A DNA stretch of 64,000 nucleotides from Rutidosis leptorrhynchoides (GCF_046630445.1 NC_092338.1:202647501-202711500); one strand, 5' to 3'; numbered from the stretch's first letter, positions 21,526 through 34,140 are shown. Made by a program: numbers and translations. The notes: generated by a model from the letters alone, not told the origin.

Positions 21526-23536
21526 ACCTTTGCTTGCCCTGAAGCAAGATGTAAACACAAAATATATTTAGCCATTAAATTCAAGATATCCCCCGCTACA
21601 AGTTCAAGACAAGCGTTCAGAGAAATGTATGAATAAGCTAGGACTCAAGTAACGTAAGTCACCTGAGTAATCCCGCATATCATGCGAATTTAATTTCTCA
21701 AAACTGCGAGATGCCTATCAATCGTAATTAAGCAATTGTCTCTAGAAATCACATTTAGGACCTAGATAGCATGACATAGCAGCACTTCACCAAATGGGTA
21801 AAATCCAAACACTCAACTTTCCATCTAGGCAAGACCTCGGGTCAAGTGAAATTTACACTTCCACAAGTAAGGGTGAGCCAATTAAAGTTAAGGTCGCTAA
21901 ACATACATCTGAACCGGCGTGACCACCAAGCATGATATCAAAGGAGAACATAATATGGGTAAGATATACAGATGGGTGGATCGGGTGGTCATGACACATA
22001 TATAAAATGGTATAAAGGCGAAGCTAATTCGTTATTACCAATCGATTGACAAGTCAATACGGTTAATTCAAGCGTGACTACACTTAACCAGATCGAGATT
22101 CACACACGAAAGTCTTCCTTCGAAACTTATTCGCACTCATATATTACAGTGAAACAAAAATACATAACAATTCACTTTTTTTTTTCCTCTTTCATCATTT
22201 TTTTCATTTTCATTTTTCTCATATTTTTTTTTTCCTTTTGTTTTTTTTTTTCAATACAAGTTATTCCTCAAGAAGAATATACCAAATACAATGAAAAGAA
22301 AATTACATGAACGAGTAACACTCTCTGAAATTCACGGTCCTCACAATGCGTATCATGACCATTACATACAAAAAGATCACTAAAAAATGCTTTAAACCTC
22401 TCTCTCTCTCCCATGTGTGAAAACTTCTCCAATCAAGGCAGCCACAATATTCTTTAATCCATTATCACTAAGTAATGAGTCAATGGAAAGGTAATAACGA
22501 GCTAAAACCTCTAAAAATCAGGTATGAATGGGAATATGGTTTTTGTTGTGGTTTTTTATCAACTTAGGCTTCTAAGGGTAGCTAGATGGAATGTTAGCAC
22601 ACAAAATGGGTACTAACGACCTAGGTGGACTGGTTGCAAATTGGTTTTAAAAGAAAAAGCTATAAGATTCCTAACGTCCTCATTATCATCTACCGTACTT
22701 ATATCACAAGAAATATGATCCCACTTGGTTCGGAAAGGGAGCAGGTGAATACACTACACAACAGCACACATCTATAGGCAATGGGACCTAAAAACGAGCG
22801 TCTAAGGTCAAACACTCACACACTAAAGTCCATAGTCCACATAACCTACACACATATGCTAGTCATGCAATTTTAACCTTACGGTCGGCTCCATAAATGA
22901 TACATCTCGTATGTCAACAACAATAGTATCGAAAGAAAGGAAATCATTGCCCGAATAATTATTAAGTCCAATTAAGCATGGTTCCGAAAAAAAATTAGAC
23001 CATTTAAAGCACGTCACAAGTAAATAAAATCCAATTTCCAAAAAGAATAGCAAGGGCCAAGCATGCACAAACCAACCCGCGAGAAATTATCTCCCCCCAC
23101 ACTTAAGTTCAGGTAATGCCCTCATCACTTGATAATATTGTCAAAGATAAGTTCGAGAGGGGAAATAAGCAAAAAGGGAGCGAGAACTTCCCAGCGACAA
23201 AGATATGATGATCAGCGAAAGGACACTTGATGGATAGCGCTGATCTTACTGCCAGCATAAGACATCGCCCTTTCCCGATCGCATACACAACATTGCATGA
23301 ACATTAGCATCATGCTGAACTTACTGCCAGGCTTACCGAGCTACCTTAATACCAATAAAAATGTACAACACAAAAAGGTTAATCTAAACAAGGGCTGGAG
23401 GAAAAACCACCATCATCAAAAATACATGCCAAGAGTACACAGGCGAAAATAAGAAAGTATGAGTACAGTACAACTGAAGAAAATGTAAAATATACAACAC
23501 AATCAGAAATCAGGCATGAAGGTCCTAATCATCAGC
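21526..23536 (-). other. Long 3' non-coding part of element E
   Basis: No coding frame is supported. It has a T-rich run (22175-22252) and a second polypurine-tract-like motif, CCCCCCACACTTAAG (23093-23107), just downstream of the 3' ORF on the element's strand. The rest is unremarkable. Confidence 0.5.
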
Positions 23537-25020
23537 CTAAGGGCCACCACGTGGCACACGGTTATGGCGACGCTTCCTCTGATAGTACAGAAACTCGCCC
23601 TGCTGTTGCTGAAGCTGTGACAAACTGGTGCTAGTAGACGCACCACCCCAATCAAATGTGGGCACATAAGCAGGATGGTGTGGGTGAGTATAATATCGAG
23701 GCCGCTTAAACTGCACATCCATCGGGTCATCGGAGTCTAAAGTAGCCTGTGTAGAAAGGTAGTGGTGAGTAACAACATCACTCCGATAGTTTCCCCACTG
23801 CTGATCGTAGCGCACCGCTGTGATCTCCCTAGACATATCACCCAAATATCTCATCACCCCAGTGTTGAACTTCTTACGCTCGGCATCGACTCGCTCGGCA
23901 CGCTCGAGTCTGGAACGACGGTCCTCCTCCTGACCAAGCTCAATACGTCCTAAACGCAACATCACATCTGTATAATCAACAGGAGCCTGCCCATATTGCC
24001 TAGGCTCCTCCATGTCCGCATTATCAGACGCTTCCGCAAAATACCGAACCAATGACCCAAGATTATTTTCCTTCAAAATATTCCCCTTAATATAATCATT
24101 CATACCAAGCTCTTTCATGTTAACTGAATGAAGACCTGTTAGATCAATACCGAGGCTCTGTGCAATCAAAGTGACAAAATGACCCCCGTATTTTGTAGTC
24201 CTAGGCTTACCCGAATTATCCTCATGCAGATATGATAAAATCATCCGTGGTATATGCACAGGACGGCCGTTCACGATTGCCAGAACATACCAAAGATCCT
24301 TGTTTGAAACCTTTTCGTTGTTCTTCTGGTAACTTATGGTGTTAGCAACAAAACGATGAATACATCGATGGCGACTATCTGTGATCTTGGTAAACGATTT
24401 CTTACTTGCTTTGAACTCCACATTACTCACCTCTCCCAAGCCCCAGCATAATCAAAACCTGACTCCTCGTGCTCACATCTCCCCAAATAAACAACTAACC
24501 ATGGAATACCGTCATAAATTCCAAGCGCTTTCACAAAATATTTAAGAGTCATAGTACACTCTACACCCCCAACCGAAACTTCATATAATCTCTAGCAATC
24601 GGAGCGGTGAAACGAACCGCGAGTGGCGACAAAAATTCACGAGTAATCAAAGGGTAAACTGGCACATCAATCTGAAATAAATGCTCCCAAGCCTTAATGG
24701 TTTAGGTTGTAGAAGAATTAATTGGGGTAACCTGACAACGCAGAAGCCCCATAATTACATTATACTACCGTGCCAACAATAAAGGCTCAAAGTTAATATG
24801 CTTGGACAGAATGACATCACTGTCCATAAGAACTTTCACACGATCCCTGTATTGAGCATCCCGTATCAATGCATTAATCCACTAGTTAGGTGTAGACTGA
24901 AGTGTAAACTGACTCTCAGATTCAGAACCCTTCTCGTGATTATCACTTTCGTCCATAGGATCATCTACCTCAACTTGTCTCTGTCTCTTAGCAGCCGGTT
25001 GTTTAATTTCAGGATTCCTT
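23537..25020 (-). pseudogene. ATHILA ORF-1-like protein in the env position of element E
   Basis: The minus-strand frames read, in order, an acidic/basic leader (KRQRQVEVDDPMDES), then AWEHLFQIDVPVYP, TREFLSPLAVRF, MTLKYFVKALGIYD, HRCIHRFVANTISY, SNKDLWYVLAIVNGRPVHIP and a long helical, Arg/Glu-rich tail ending near RRHNRVPRGGP. This order resembles the 'Arabidopsis retrotransposon ORF-1 (ATHILA)' family. The last 300 codons (24439-23537) are open, with TTG and not ATG at 24439, so that is not the true start. Stops near 24885, 24765 and 24700 and a frameshift near 24560 break the N-terminal half. No signal peptide or membrane span is evident, so an envelope role is not supported. Confidence 0.6.
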
Positions 25021-26656
25021 GACTGCACAATTTACAATCAACACAAACAAAGTGGCAACAAAGGAATTAGCGTTAGACGCAAAAATGCACATGTTCTCAA
25101 TCACCACACTAAGCATAAAATCATAGGATTTCGATTAAACAAAATGTCATTCCAACATGCTATCATTGCATAATCACAATCTAAACAATTCACTTAACCA
25201 AAAAAACTGGTATGTAAATAGTCAGACATATCATCATTACGCAAAGTCACACCACATGAGTCAAAACGTCGCAGATAACCATGACTTTCCAAAAAAAAGT
25301 AACTACATTCATACTCACATATTTCCATTCCTACATTCGAAGTTCACAAAACATAAGAAATAAAAACATCACATATATCTGCTTAAACAATCAAAACACT
25401 CCAATAGCAAACAACTAGTCAACCTAGGATCCAGACTCAAAGCATACGAGCAACATGACAATCACACCTTAAACATGATAAATTTTAATAGAAATAGCAT
25501 AAAAACATAGCTAACAACACAACTCAACATCATTCGGATCTAAATAGCACATAACTATTTCTAATTGCATTTAATTCATAAAAGTCAACCGAAGTCAAAC
25601 TCAGAAAGCCAACAAGCCATGACCAGTCAAATTGAAAGCACCAAGATCAAACAATCCATGAAATTGACACAAATAAGTACATGGTATGAGACTAGTAGAA
25701 GTAATAGCTTGATTAAACAACAAAAATAACTCCAAGAAATCACCAAATTCGGATTTGGGTCAAAACCCCTAATTCACATGAACCCTAACTTCTAAAAATT
25801 GAAACTTGAACAAATTAAGCAAGGATTCATGGCATACTAAGCATAAATATCACTAATTAGCAACAAATTCGGGTATTCAAGCAAAAACTAGCAATTTTAA
25901 ACAAACCCACATGTAAACCGAAATCAAGATGATAAGGCATGTAAATTCGTAAACAAATAGAAGAAAAGAAACAGGATTCATACCCTTCCCATGAATAATT
26001 GCAGAGATGCAGAAGGATTAAGCACGGATTGCACAAAAAAAAAAATAAGGGTTAGTGGGTGTTGGAGAGAAAGAGCCGACCGGCTCCTGTAGAGAGAGGG
26101 AGAGTGAAGTGATACAAAATATTAATAAAATTTAATGGGTCTTATAATATAGATGCAATTAAAATCTGATCAGGTTATAAGAAAAAAATGGGTCACCAAT
26201 TAAACCGTGGGTCAGGTCAAACATCGGGCAACATGGTCAACAGGTGGTGGCACATTGTGCCAAATGGGTGGCACGGTGTGCCGATTGCTGACTACATTGG
26301 CTGATTTTGAACATGGCACAGAGGGCCAGCAAGTGGCACGGAGTGCCAAACCACTTCTGCCGAAAATTTAGTTCAAATGGCACGGAGGGCCAAGTTATGG
26401 CACGGCGTGCCAGACGTGTTCTGGTGTTTTTGGGCATTTTAAACAAGTAACAGCAAAACAAAACAACGACACTAACAAATACCCACATAGCAGCAGCAAA
26501 CGAGCACTTAATACATGTAAAATCACACTAATCATGCAATGATGAAAAATGAACAAACTATACAAAAGGTCCGTGTGCGAGTTTTTTTTAACGAGTCTTG
26601 CACTAGACTCGGCCCCAAGCTTAGTTAGCCTTGGGGTAGAACGTGAGATCCTCACG
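25021..26656 (-). promoter_or_regulatory. Promoter-like internal region of element E between integrase and the 3' ORF
   Basis: On the element's strand this begins with six palindromes of the TGGCACGGNGTGCCA type (26412 down to 26248), as in U3 of its own LTR. Then come a TATA-like CTATATTATAAG (26141-26152), a CT-rich stretch ending CTCTACAG (near 26090) and about 1 kb without a good frame before the ATHILA ORF-1-like gene. I infer a separate promoter, possibly with a leader intron, for the 3' ORF. No transcript evidence is available here. Confidence 0.45.
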
Positions 26657-28083
26657 TTAGGTTATATCAACACCATCATAATATAATTTCAACCGATGTC
26701 CATTAACCTTAAAAGCATTCCCATCATTACCAATCAACTCCACATATCCGGAGGGAAACGCACGCTTAACCACGTATGGTCTCGACCATCGGGACCTAAG
26801 TTTTCTCGGTGAAAACTTATAACGCGACAAGAACATTAACACTTTGTCTCCCTCTTTAAACTCTTTTCTTTCTTTCAAGCGGGCATCGTGCCATCGCTTA
26901 GTTTTCTCTTTATAAGAAGTAGAATTCTCATAAGCCTCTAATCTCAACTACTCTAATTCGTGCAATTGTAAAAACCTTGATTCACCCGCTTTGGCTAAAT
27001 CGGTGTTGCACAACTTGAGTGCCCAATAAGCTCGATGTTCAACTTCAATCGAAAGGTGGCATGCCTTCCCATAAACTAATCGAAAAGGTGTCGTTCCAAT
27101 GGGCATCTTGAACGGTGTTCGGAACGCCCATAAGGCATCATCCAACTTCCGGTGCCAAATTTTAGGATTATCATTCACCGTTCTTTCAAGAATACGCTTT
27201 AGACCGCGATTGGTATTCTCTACTTGCCCACTAGTTTGTGGGTGGTAAGGAGTCGAGAAGCGATGATTTACCCCATACTTCTTGAGCACCTTCTCAATTA
27301 GAGAATTGGCAAAATGAGTGCCACGGTCGAAAATTAACGCTCTCGGAATCCTGGAGCGTGAGAACAAATTCTTCAAGAAACTCACAACAACTCTCGCATC
27401 ATTCGTGGGTAAAGCCTTTGCTTCAGCCCACTTGGAGGCATAATCAACTGCAACAAGAATATACTTGCATTTATTCGAAGTAGGGAAGGGCCCCATAAAA
27501 TCAATACCCCAAATATCGAACACTTCACAAACTTGGAGCATTTCATCCCTCTTTGAGATATTGCCCGATCTTTGGCAAGCATCACAGGTTCGAACCATGG
27601 CGTGGGCATCTTTGAAGATCGTGGGCCAATAGAAACCCGAGTCAAAGACTTTTTTAGCGGTATAACTCGGCCTAAAATGCCCACCCGTAGGTCCTAAGTG
27701 ACAATGCTCGAGAATTTGTCGAGCCTCTTTACCAAACACACATCGGCGAACCACTTGGTCCGCCCCTACACTAAATAAATCTGGGTGTTCCCAAAAATAA
27801 TATCTCAAATCCGAAAAGAATTTTTTCTTTTGTTGATGAGTCATTCCTGACACTAGAACACCCGAAGCGAGATAGTTCGTGAAATCCCGCAAACCAAGGG
27901 ACATCAGATTCATCATCAACCCTCAAGAGAGACTCATCAGGGAATGTATCATGAATAACCGATTCGTCAAGTCTCTCCAATTTTGGGTTCTCTAACCTTG
28001 ATAGATGATCTGCCGCAAGATTCTCGGCTTCTCTCTTATCCTTTATCTCGATGTCAAATTCTTGCAAAAGAAGAACCCAACGA
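26657..28083 (-). pseudogene. Integrase and RNase H end of element E
   Basis: Starting at the insertion joint of [17 protein letters not shown] and AADHLSRLENP are the end of RNase H. Integrase follows: HLGPTGGHF...CDACQ zinc region (near 27700-27550), then Asp in GIDFMGPF, Asp in IFDRGTHF and Glu in GQVENTNR, all three catalytic residues kept (27919-26948). A stop at 26948 and a restart give the C-terminal part with KEGDKVLMF and FKVNGHRLK, ending at 26657. A frameshift near 27900 separates RNase H from integrase. This is the best-preserved pol part of E. Confidence 0.85.
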
Positions 28084-28589
28084 ATAGAGACAAAAATATA
28101 ATTCATATGGATTGAACACCTGATAATCGACATTAACAAGATGCATATAGAATATCCCCATCATTCCGGGACACCCATCGGACATGATAAATTTCGAAGT
28201 ACTAAAGCATTCCAAATTCCAGAATGAGGGTTGTTAGTTCCCGTAGATCTACCTTTAGGATTCGCGTCAATTAGGGGCTAGTTCCCTAATTCTTAGATTA
28301 CCAGGCTAAAAGGGGCATATTCGGCTTCGATCCATTCAACCATATAATGTAGTTTCGATTACTTGTGTCTATTTCGTAAAATATTTGTAAAAATGCATGT
28401 ATTCTCAGTCCCAAAAATATATATTGCAAAAGCGTTTAAAAAGGGAGCAAATGAAACTCACCATACTGTATTTCATAAAAATACATATGACGTCAATGAA
28501 CAAGAGCAAGGTTGGCCTTGGATTCATGAACCTAAATTAAGTGTATATATTTGTATAATGGTCAATATTGATACCTTTTATTGATAATG

Positions 28590-28633
<44 letters not shown>

Positions 28634-29154
28634 TAGATAAAAACTATAACGACGATAATAACGACGATAATAATAATCATTTTTAATAATAATACAAAAA
28701 TTTAATTGACTATAACTTCTAATCCGTTCATCGAAACCATTCGATATCTAAATGAAAAGTTCTTAATTTTTCGCTAGCTTTTCAACGTCATGCATATCTT
28801 ATACCTTATCGCAACCACATACGTAACTAATTCAGGATTCAACATATCCTATCTAATGACAATATCAAAAATACGAGCATGCATAATCCTATATACTCGA
28901 GCACTAGTCAGGGATACACTATTAATATATAAAAGTTAAATTATGAGTACTCACGTATCAATATTGAGATTCAATATTGCAGGAAAGTACGTAGACGCAA
29001 CGGAGATGATAAACACTAGATTGACCTCACGAGCATACCCCCGAACCATACCCATGACCTCCATAGCTATAACCCATAATTTCCTTAGCCCTATCCCACT
29101 CGAAAAACACGTTTGAAATAACTTGCCCATAACCTCGTCGTAGTATTTTATGTA

Positions 29155-29156
29155 AC

Positions 29157-29220
<64 letters not shown>
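29155..29220. repeat. (TAA)n microsatellite
   Basis: About 22 uninterrupted TAA/ATA units inside the 3' LTR of A; the matching place in the 5' LTR (52758-52783) has only about nine, so the tract length differs between the two LTRs. Confidence 0.95.
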
Positions 29221-29222
<2 letters not shown>

Positions 29223-29375
29223 CTTAATAAATAATAATAAGATTAATAAAAATATTAATCTTAATAATAATAATATAAATAATAATAATAGAGAGTAATA
29301 TGTAATTGTATGTGTGTGTGCGCCTCTTAATCTGAATTCGTTCGAGACTTTAAACAACATTTCCTTACTAAACAT

Positions 29376-29425
29376 CTCATGCGATTGCATGAGGTATGTG
29401 AGGAGAACTCATGCAATCGCATGAG
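29376..29425 (-). promoter_or_regulatory. Pair of 18-bp palindrome-like motifs in the A LTR
   Basis: CTCATGCGATTGCATGAG (29376-29393) and CTCATGCAATCGCATGAG (29408-29425) are exact reverse complements of each other, and each is nearly a palindrome. The pair recurs in the 5' LTR near 52940-52989. They lie upstream of GTTTAAAG (29349-29356 read on the minus strand), a possible TATA box. Confidence 0.5.
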
Positions 29426-30740
29426 CTCTCTTTCCAGCTCATGATCGCTTAAACTATCTTACCGACACTCAATTTATATTAATATATATATATATATATA
29501 ATATTTAATTTATATAATTAATTATATATTATATCATATTTACGTGTATAGTTAACTTATAAATTTCGTTCCGTTGACTCGTACATTGTCACTCGACTTA
29601 TGTCTCGTTCCCATTTTCTCGAACTCATTTTTGTACGCTTAGAAAACTAGCACTTTATGTTTAGTGACTAGTACCCTTATCAAAATATAGACTTAAATCG
29701 TTAGTAAACTATATTACATGAAGTGTAACTTATGCATTTGAGTGTTTTGGTCATTTGCTTCCATAAATCATCGTCTCGTTGTATATATAAAAGTATTATT
29801 TTAAAATCGACACGTCTTATAACTAAATTAATATTACATTGTGATATATATATTTTCATTTAAATTGTACATATCGTAAGTAATGGAAATATTTATGTAA
29901 CGAAATAATTTTTAGTTTTTCAAAACTAATTATTTTTTTTCAAAGTTCGTTTTGAATTTCATTTAGAAAATATTATAACACGTATCGTTTATACTTAAAA
30001 CTTAAATAGATACAATTCATTTATGCACTAACGTTTTAAATATCAATCGCATTACTAAGTGAGTGTTACTATCGTGTACTTAATTAAATTGAAAACATAT
30101 ATATTTAATGAAACATGTTTTACATACAAGTTGCAAGTTTTCTATATATTTAACAACTAATATTCTAATTTACTTTATTTAAACAGGGATGTTTTAATAA
30201 TCCAGTTCCATTATATCGAAAAACATTTTCGTACACTTGTAACTAAATCATTATTATTAAATTTAGTCTTCCACTAACTTTTGTCTAACTTTTGTTATTT
30301 GACATCTTGTTCTCATATGAAGATCACTTTACCAATTATTCCAAATATCGTTAAAATGGGAAGATTTCTCAAATCAATGTGGACCTCTCAACAGAGACTC
30401 GTAATCATAATTCAATGTATCTGATAATTCAATTATATGATATTATCTGTTAATTCCGTCGATAATTATTTAAATATATTTTGAAACAAATACGTTTATG
30501 TAAAGTATTATACGTCTAATACTTTGTTAATGTTTTCAAGTTATAATATATACACATATACATATATAATCATATCCGTTCATATAATGGTCCGTGAATC
30601 ATTAGAATTTGGTCGAGGTTTAATGAATGTATGAACACAGTTTAAAATTCTTGAGATTCAACTTAAGAAACTTTGCTTATCGTGTCGGAATAATGTAAAG
30701 ATAAAGCTTAAATTTGGTAGGAAATTTCAGGGTCATCACA

Positions 30741-30755
30741 GTACCTACCCGTTAA
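30741..30755 (-). other. Polypurine tract of element A
   Basis: GTACCTACCCGTTAA on the plus strand is TTAACGGGTAGGTAC on the element's strand and touches the 3' LTR. The same sequence serves element B at 39900-39914. Confidence 0.8.
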
Positions 30756-31074
30756 AGAAATTTCGTCCCCGAAATTTGATAGAGATCGTCCTGGCTAACA
30801 ATGAGAATGTTATTATGAAGATTATAGAGTTTTATCATGTTTAAGAAGTATGGATAAAATTATTTGATTACTCGAAGCGTATGAGGGAAGTTATCGTAAA
30901 TGAATGAAATAAGATTATAGTGACTCGTCATATCTTTTGATGTCATCATAATTGATCTCCGAATTTAAAGAAAATCTTTGTAATCTATATTGGATTTGAT
31001 TCTTCGGCGATTAAGGAAATTATGATCCTTTTCGAATTAATGCGATATTCCATCCTGATTTCTCTGTCGAATAT

Positions 31075-31335
31075 TTCACTATAAATCCACCTCCTTCGTT
31101 TCCTTACAACTCACACCTTCTATTCTTTCTCCCTAACTCATATTTTAAAGTATTCATCAATATGCTTCATCCAGTGTTAATTCTCGATATACTCCTCACT
31201 TTCATATATGTCGTTCTTCTTTTTCATCTGCCTCCGGAAGAATCTATTTACTTCTACTATACTCTTGGGTTTATAGTGTTTTTAGTTCTCCTGTGTCTTT
31301 ATATTGCTATATGCATCGATATATACTGTTTGTAA
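31075..31335 (+). CDS. Possible antisense microprotein (57 aa, two membrane segments) with its own TATA box inside element A
   Basis: On the plus strand, opposite to A, CACTATAAATCCACC (31077-31091) looks like a TATA box. It is followed 80 bases later by an ATG (31162) in the context TCAATATGC. The frame is 57 codons and stops at 31335. It has two hydrophobic stretches (residues 5-23 and 34-51) joined by HLPPEES, so a hairpin membrane protein is possible. The leader between TATA and ATG is C/T-rich and ATG-free, like a plant mRNA leader. I do not recognise the protein. Chance is not excluded because the frame is short. Confidence 0.35.
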   Translation, partial: FTINPPPSFPYNSHLLFFLPNSYFKVFINMLHPVLILDILLTFIYVVLLFHLPPEESIYFYYTLGFIVFLVLLCLYIAICIDIYCL

Positions 31336-31772
31336 TTCCTGGTTTGTTGTTGGGTTTTATATCTTCCCTTATACTTCGATATCCGTGCTTCTGTCTCCCA
31401 TAATCATTGTCATCCACAGTTAATGCTCTCTTCTATTTGCTGCGATTTATACCCCTATTTCTATTTTGATGCTTCCTTCTTCCGTTTCCTCTTCTTGCGA
31501 TTAAGCACCTCTTGTAATGGTTCAGAATTCATAGATATGAATTTTGGAATGAACATTGTTAATGCTCTAAGAAGGAAATCGTAATGGCGCGATTTTTATT
31601 TGTTAAATTACCAGAATACCCTGAAAAGACCGAATCATCAAGAAATATTTTCTTGATATTTTAGAGGTTAAATAGAATACGAGAGTCGTGTAACATGGCA
31701 CATGATGACGTTATGATCTGTGAATCATCACGTTCCATTTAGAAACTCAGCATGACTTACTGCAATATAATC

Positions 31773-31896
31773 ACGTTGATCAAGTGTCATTATATTATAC
31801 TAATTCATGTTTCAGTTCCCAATACTACTTCAAAACGTTGATCAAGTGTCATTATATTATACTAATTCATGTTTCAGTTCCCAATACTACTTCAAA
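31773..31896. repeat. 62-bp perfect tandem duplication
   Basis: Two copies starting ACGTTGATCAAGTGTCATT, at 31773-31834 and 31835-31896, are identical by eye, so the duplication is recent. Confidence 0.93.
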
Positions 31897-31899
31897 AAT

Positions 31900-33200
31900 A
31901 TTTCTATTTTAAACTCGAAAGTTTCAGAATTTAGAAACTAAAATAGTTTCTTTTATAATGTAATACATATAGCGTGAAGAGGTAAATGATTTCAGATAAG
32001 AATAATTATGGAAATATCTTCAGAAATATGGAGGATATTTATAATGAAAGATACGATGATTTATTAGAATTTCTAATATCAGAGGATGATGAAGAATATT
32101 ATCCACAAGGGTTTAAAGTCAGGAACAAGGTATTCGTTAACGACTTCAGCAGACACTGAATCATTTGGATTCTTTGAAGGTAGATTTCGTCCTTGTGATT
32201 TGTCTATAGCCTCCTTCATGGTTTGCTCAATCCGTTTTTCAGTACCAAAACTTCTCTTTTTCTTAGCTTTGCCAACACACTATTCTTTATCATCAAACTT
32301 TTTACTGTTAAGGTCATTTACAGTTTTTGCTGTTTCATCAGCATTTTTCAAAATTTCGAGAACTAATTCACAGTTTAGGATGTTTTTCAGAAACTTCACA
32401 TTTGAAATCTGTAAGTCTTGAAAATAGACATTATATGTACACATATAATTTTTGGCGTAGGCATGTTGCGAGATTTCAAAATACTGATTGCTGATTCCGA
32501 GTATTTGGCATGAAGATTCTTGTTACAAGATGCGGATGAGTAAATGATGGGGTTTTGATAATTATAATGATTTTTCAGAAAGTCAAAGATCAGTGAAGTT
32601 TGTTGGTAAGTTTATTGCTAATGTGGTGGAACATAAACGGTTCCCCGATAACGATGGCGAAAAGGCAACGTATATATCAAGGTTATAATAAGGCTGTTTC
32701 GACTGAAAAGTCGAAGTTGATTTGCTGGAGCTGTGACAAAACTGACTACTTTGGAGGGAAATCGAAAAGTTATTTTAGCTAATAAATGCCAAAGGGTCTG
32801 ACACAATTATGTGTCGAACCATGACTTTGATTTCGAGAGCTTTTCAGGTACATAACTGTGGGTAATATGTGGTTGGATCATCATCTCGATTGTTCATTGT
32901 TTGAAGTGTCTTCAGGAATTTCGGAGGGTTTAAACACAGATTGTAATCGTTAATATACCTATGATGTTCTAACACAATTTTGAAGTCAAAGTATAGCTTT
33001 GAAAGATGTAGGAATCTAAGAGTGATGATACCGGTTATATCTCGATTTGAATTTTGCGATTTCAAAATCAGATTATGTAATTGAATTTGAATGAGTATGG
33101 TTGTTTTGATTTCTATGAAAGAATGTATATTGTTATGAAAATAGTGAGTATAGTTGCTGATAGCTGAATCAGAATTGAAGAATGTAATATATTAATTGTG
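31900..33200. other. Internal sequence of element A without a convincing gene
   Basis: A minus-strand frame near 32420-32090 is Lys/Glu-rich (NADETAKTVNDLNSKKFDDK, one stop, then KAKKKRSFG). A plus-strand frame at 32600-32782 has a CWSC stretch. The first could be a decayed fragment of a retroelement gag-like gene, but the evidence is weak. No RT, integrase or protease motif is present. Confidence 0.3.
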
Positions 33201-33233
33201 AATTTATATATTTCTCGGGTATTACCTACCCGT

Positions 33234-33246
33234 TAAATTTTTTTTT
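33234..33246 (-). other. Internal copy of the polypurine-tract 13-mer in element A
   Basis: ACCTACCCGTTAA, identical to the tract at 30743-30755. It lies about 930 bases downstream, on the element's strand, from the end of the coiled-coil ORF. Confidence 0.7.
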
Positions 33247-33879
33247 TTCACAATTAATATTTTATACAACAGAATTTTATTACAGTCTTTATGAAAATAT
33301 ATATGTGTATATTTTCTTTAGATGTAACATAGATTTAATGAGTTAATATTAAATTAAACTCATTTGATTTACGGTTGAAACTAGAACTAAATAATCCCTA
33401 AAGACTTTAGAAATTACATAACTTTTACGGAGTATTTATTCAATGAGATTGAAATTATGAATTAATACTTCGTTATTCGTTGATACATGATGTTGGTGTT
33501 TGTGGAATTCTTGTAAACTTCGCAAGGTACGAATGATGTTATCGGAAAAGTTTCGAGTACATCGATGATGAAAGTGTAAAGTCAAACATATATTTGAATA
33601 ATACACTTGATTTATTATGAATTGGAATTTATTGAGTTGAGACAGAGATTGCAGTTAACGATAGTTAAGTTGCGGACGAAGGACGTACCTCCTTGCATAT
33701 TAGTAATATGAATTAACCAAGGAGTTAAGATTCACACATAATAGCTTAGTACAGAAAGTTTTATTATGATTTAAAAATTTATATATATAAGATATACATA
33801 TAAATCCTTTAGTGGAAAATGAGTTAATACTTCATAACTTGTTGATACAATATACGCGTTATTGATTCATAATGATGTC

Positions 33880-34140
33880 CACGGTGATTCTTGAACTGGC
33901 GGAGCTTGTGATGTTATAGGTGCTGCTAGTGCTGATGATGCTGACGGTGCTGTTGATGCTGCTGATAAAACAAGTCTAGCTTGTAAATCACGCACCATTC
34001 TTGTCTGATTTGCTTTTATTGTTTCGATATACTCATTTGACTTATGGTTAGTTCTAGAATAAGTAATCTCTAAAATTTTAGAGATTACATAATCACCGTA
34101 GAATATTTATCCGATGAAGTTATGAATCAATACTTCATCG
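33880..34140 (-). pseudogene. Degenerate second copy of the coiled-coil ORF tail in element A
   Basis: On the minus strand 34060-33880 reads SNEYIETIKANQTRMVRDLQ, an Ala/Ser/Pro-rich tail and a stop, echoing the leucine-repeat-plus-Pro/Thr tail of the ORF at 34177. The flanking TTTTAGAGATTACATAATCAC motif is also present at both 33405-33430 and 34075-34100, so this part of A seems internally duplicated and then diverged. Confidence 0.4.

Larger units (their letters stand above)
28084..30740 (-). repeat. 3' LTR of element A, truncated and internally deleted
   Basis: It matches 50702-54335. Its outer border is lost at 28084 with AATAG-type microhomology to E. About 960 bp present at 51188-52147 in the other LTR are absent near 28575. 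It ends TTTCAGGGTCATCACA. It contains (TAA)n tracts at 28590-28632 and 29155-29220. Confidence 0.88.

Noticed and set aside
23537..24439. Host gene of 300 codons
   Set aside because: It starts at TTG within a longer decayed frame, lies between integrase and the 3' LTR of an Athila element, and has the order of motifs of ATHILA ORF-1.
32086..32421. 111-codon plus-strand hydrophobic frame in A
   Set aside because: The other strand has a Lys/Glu-rich protein-like frame there, which more probably is the decayed coding strand.
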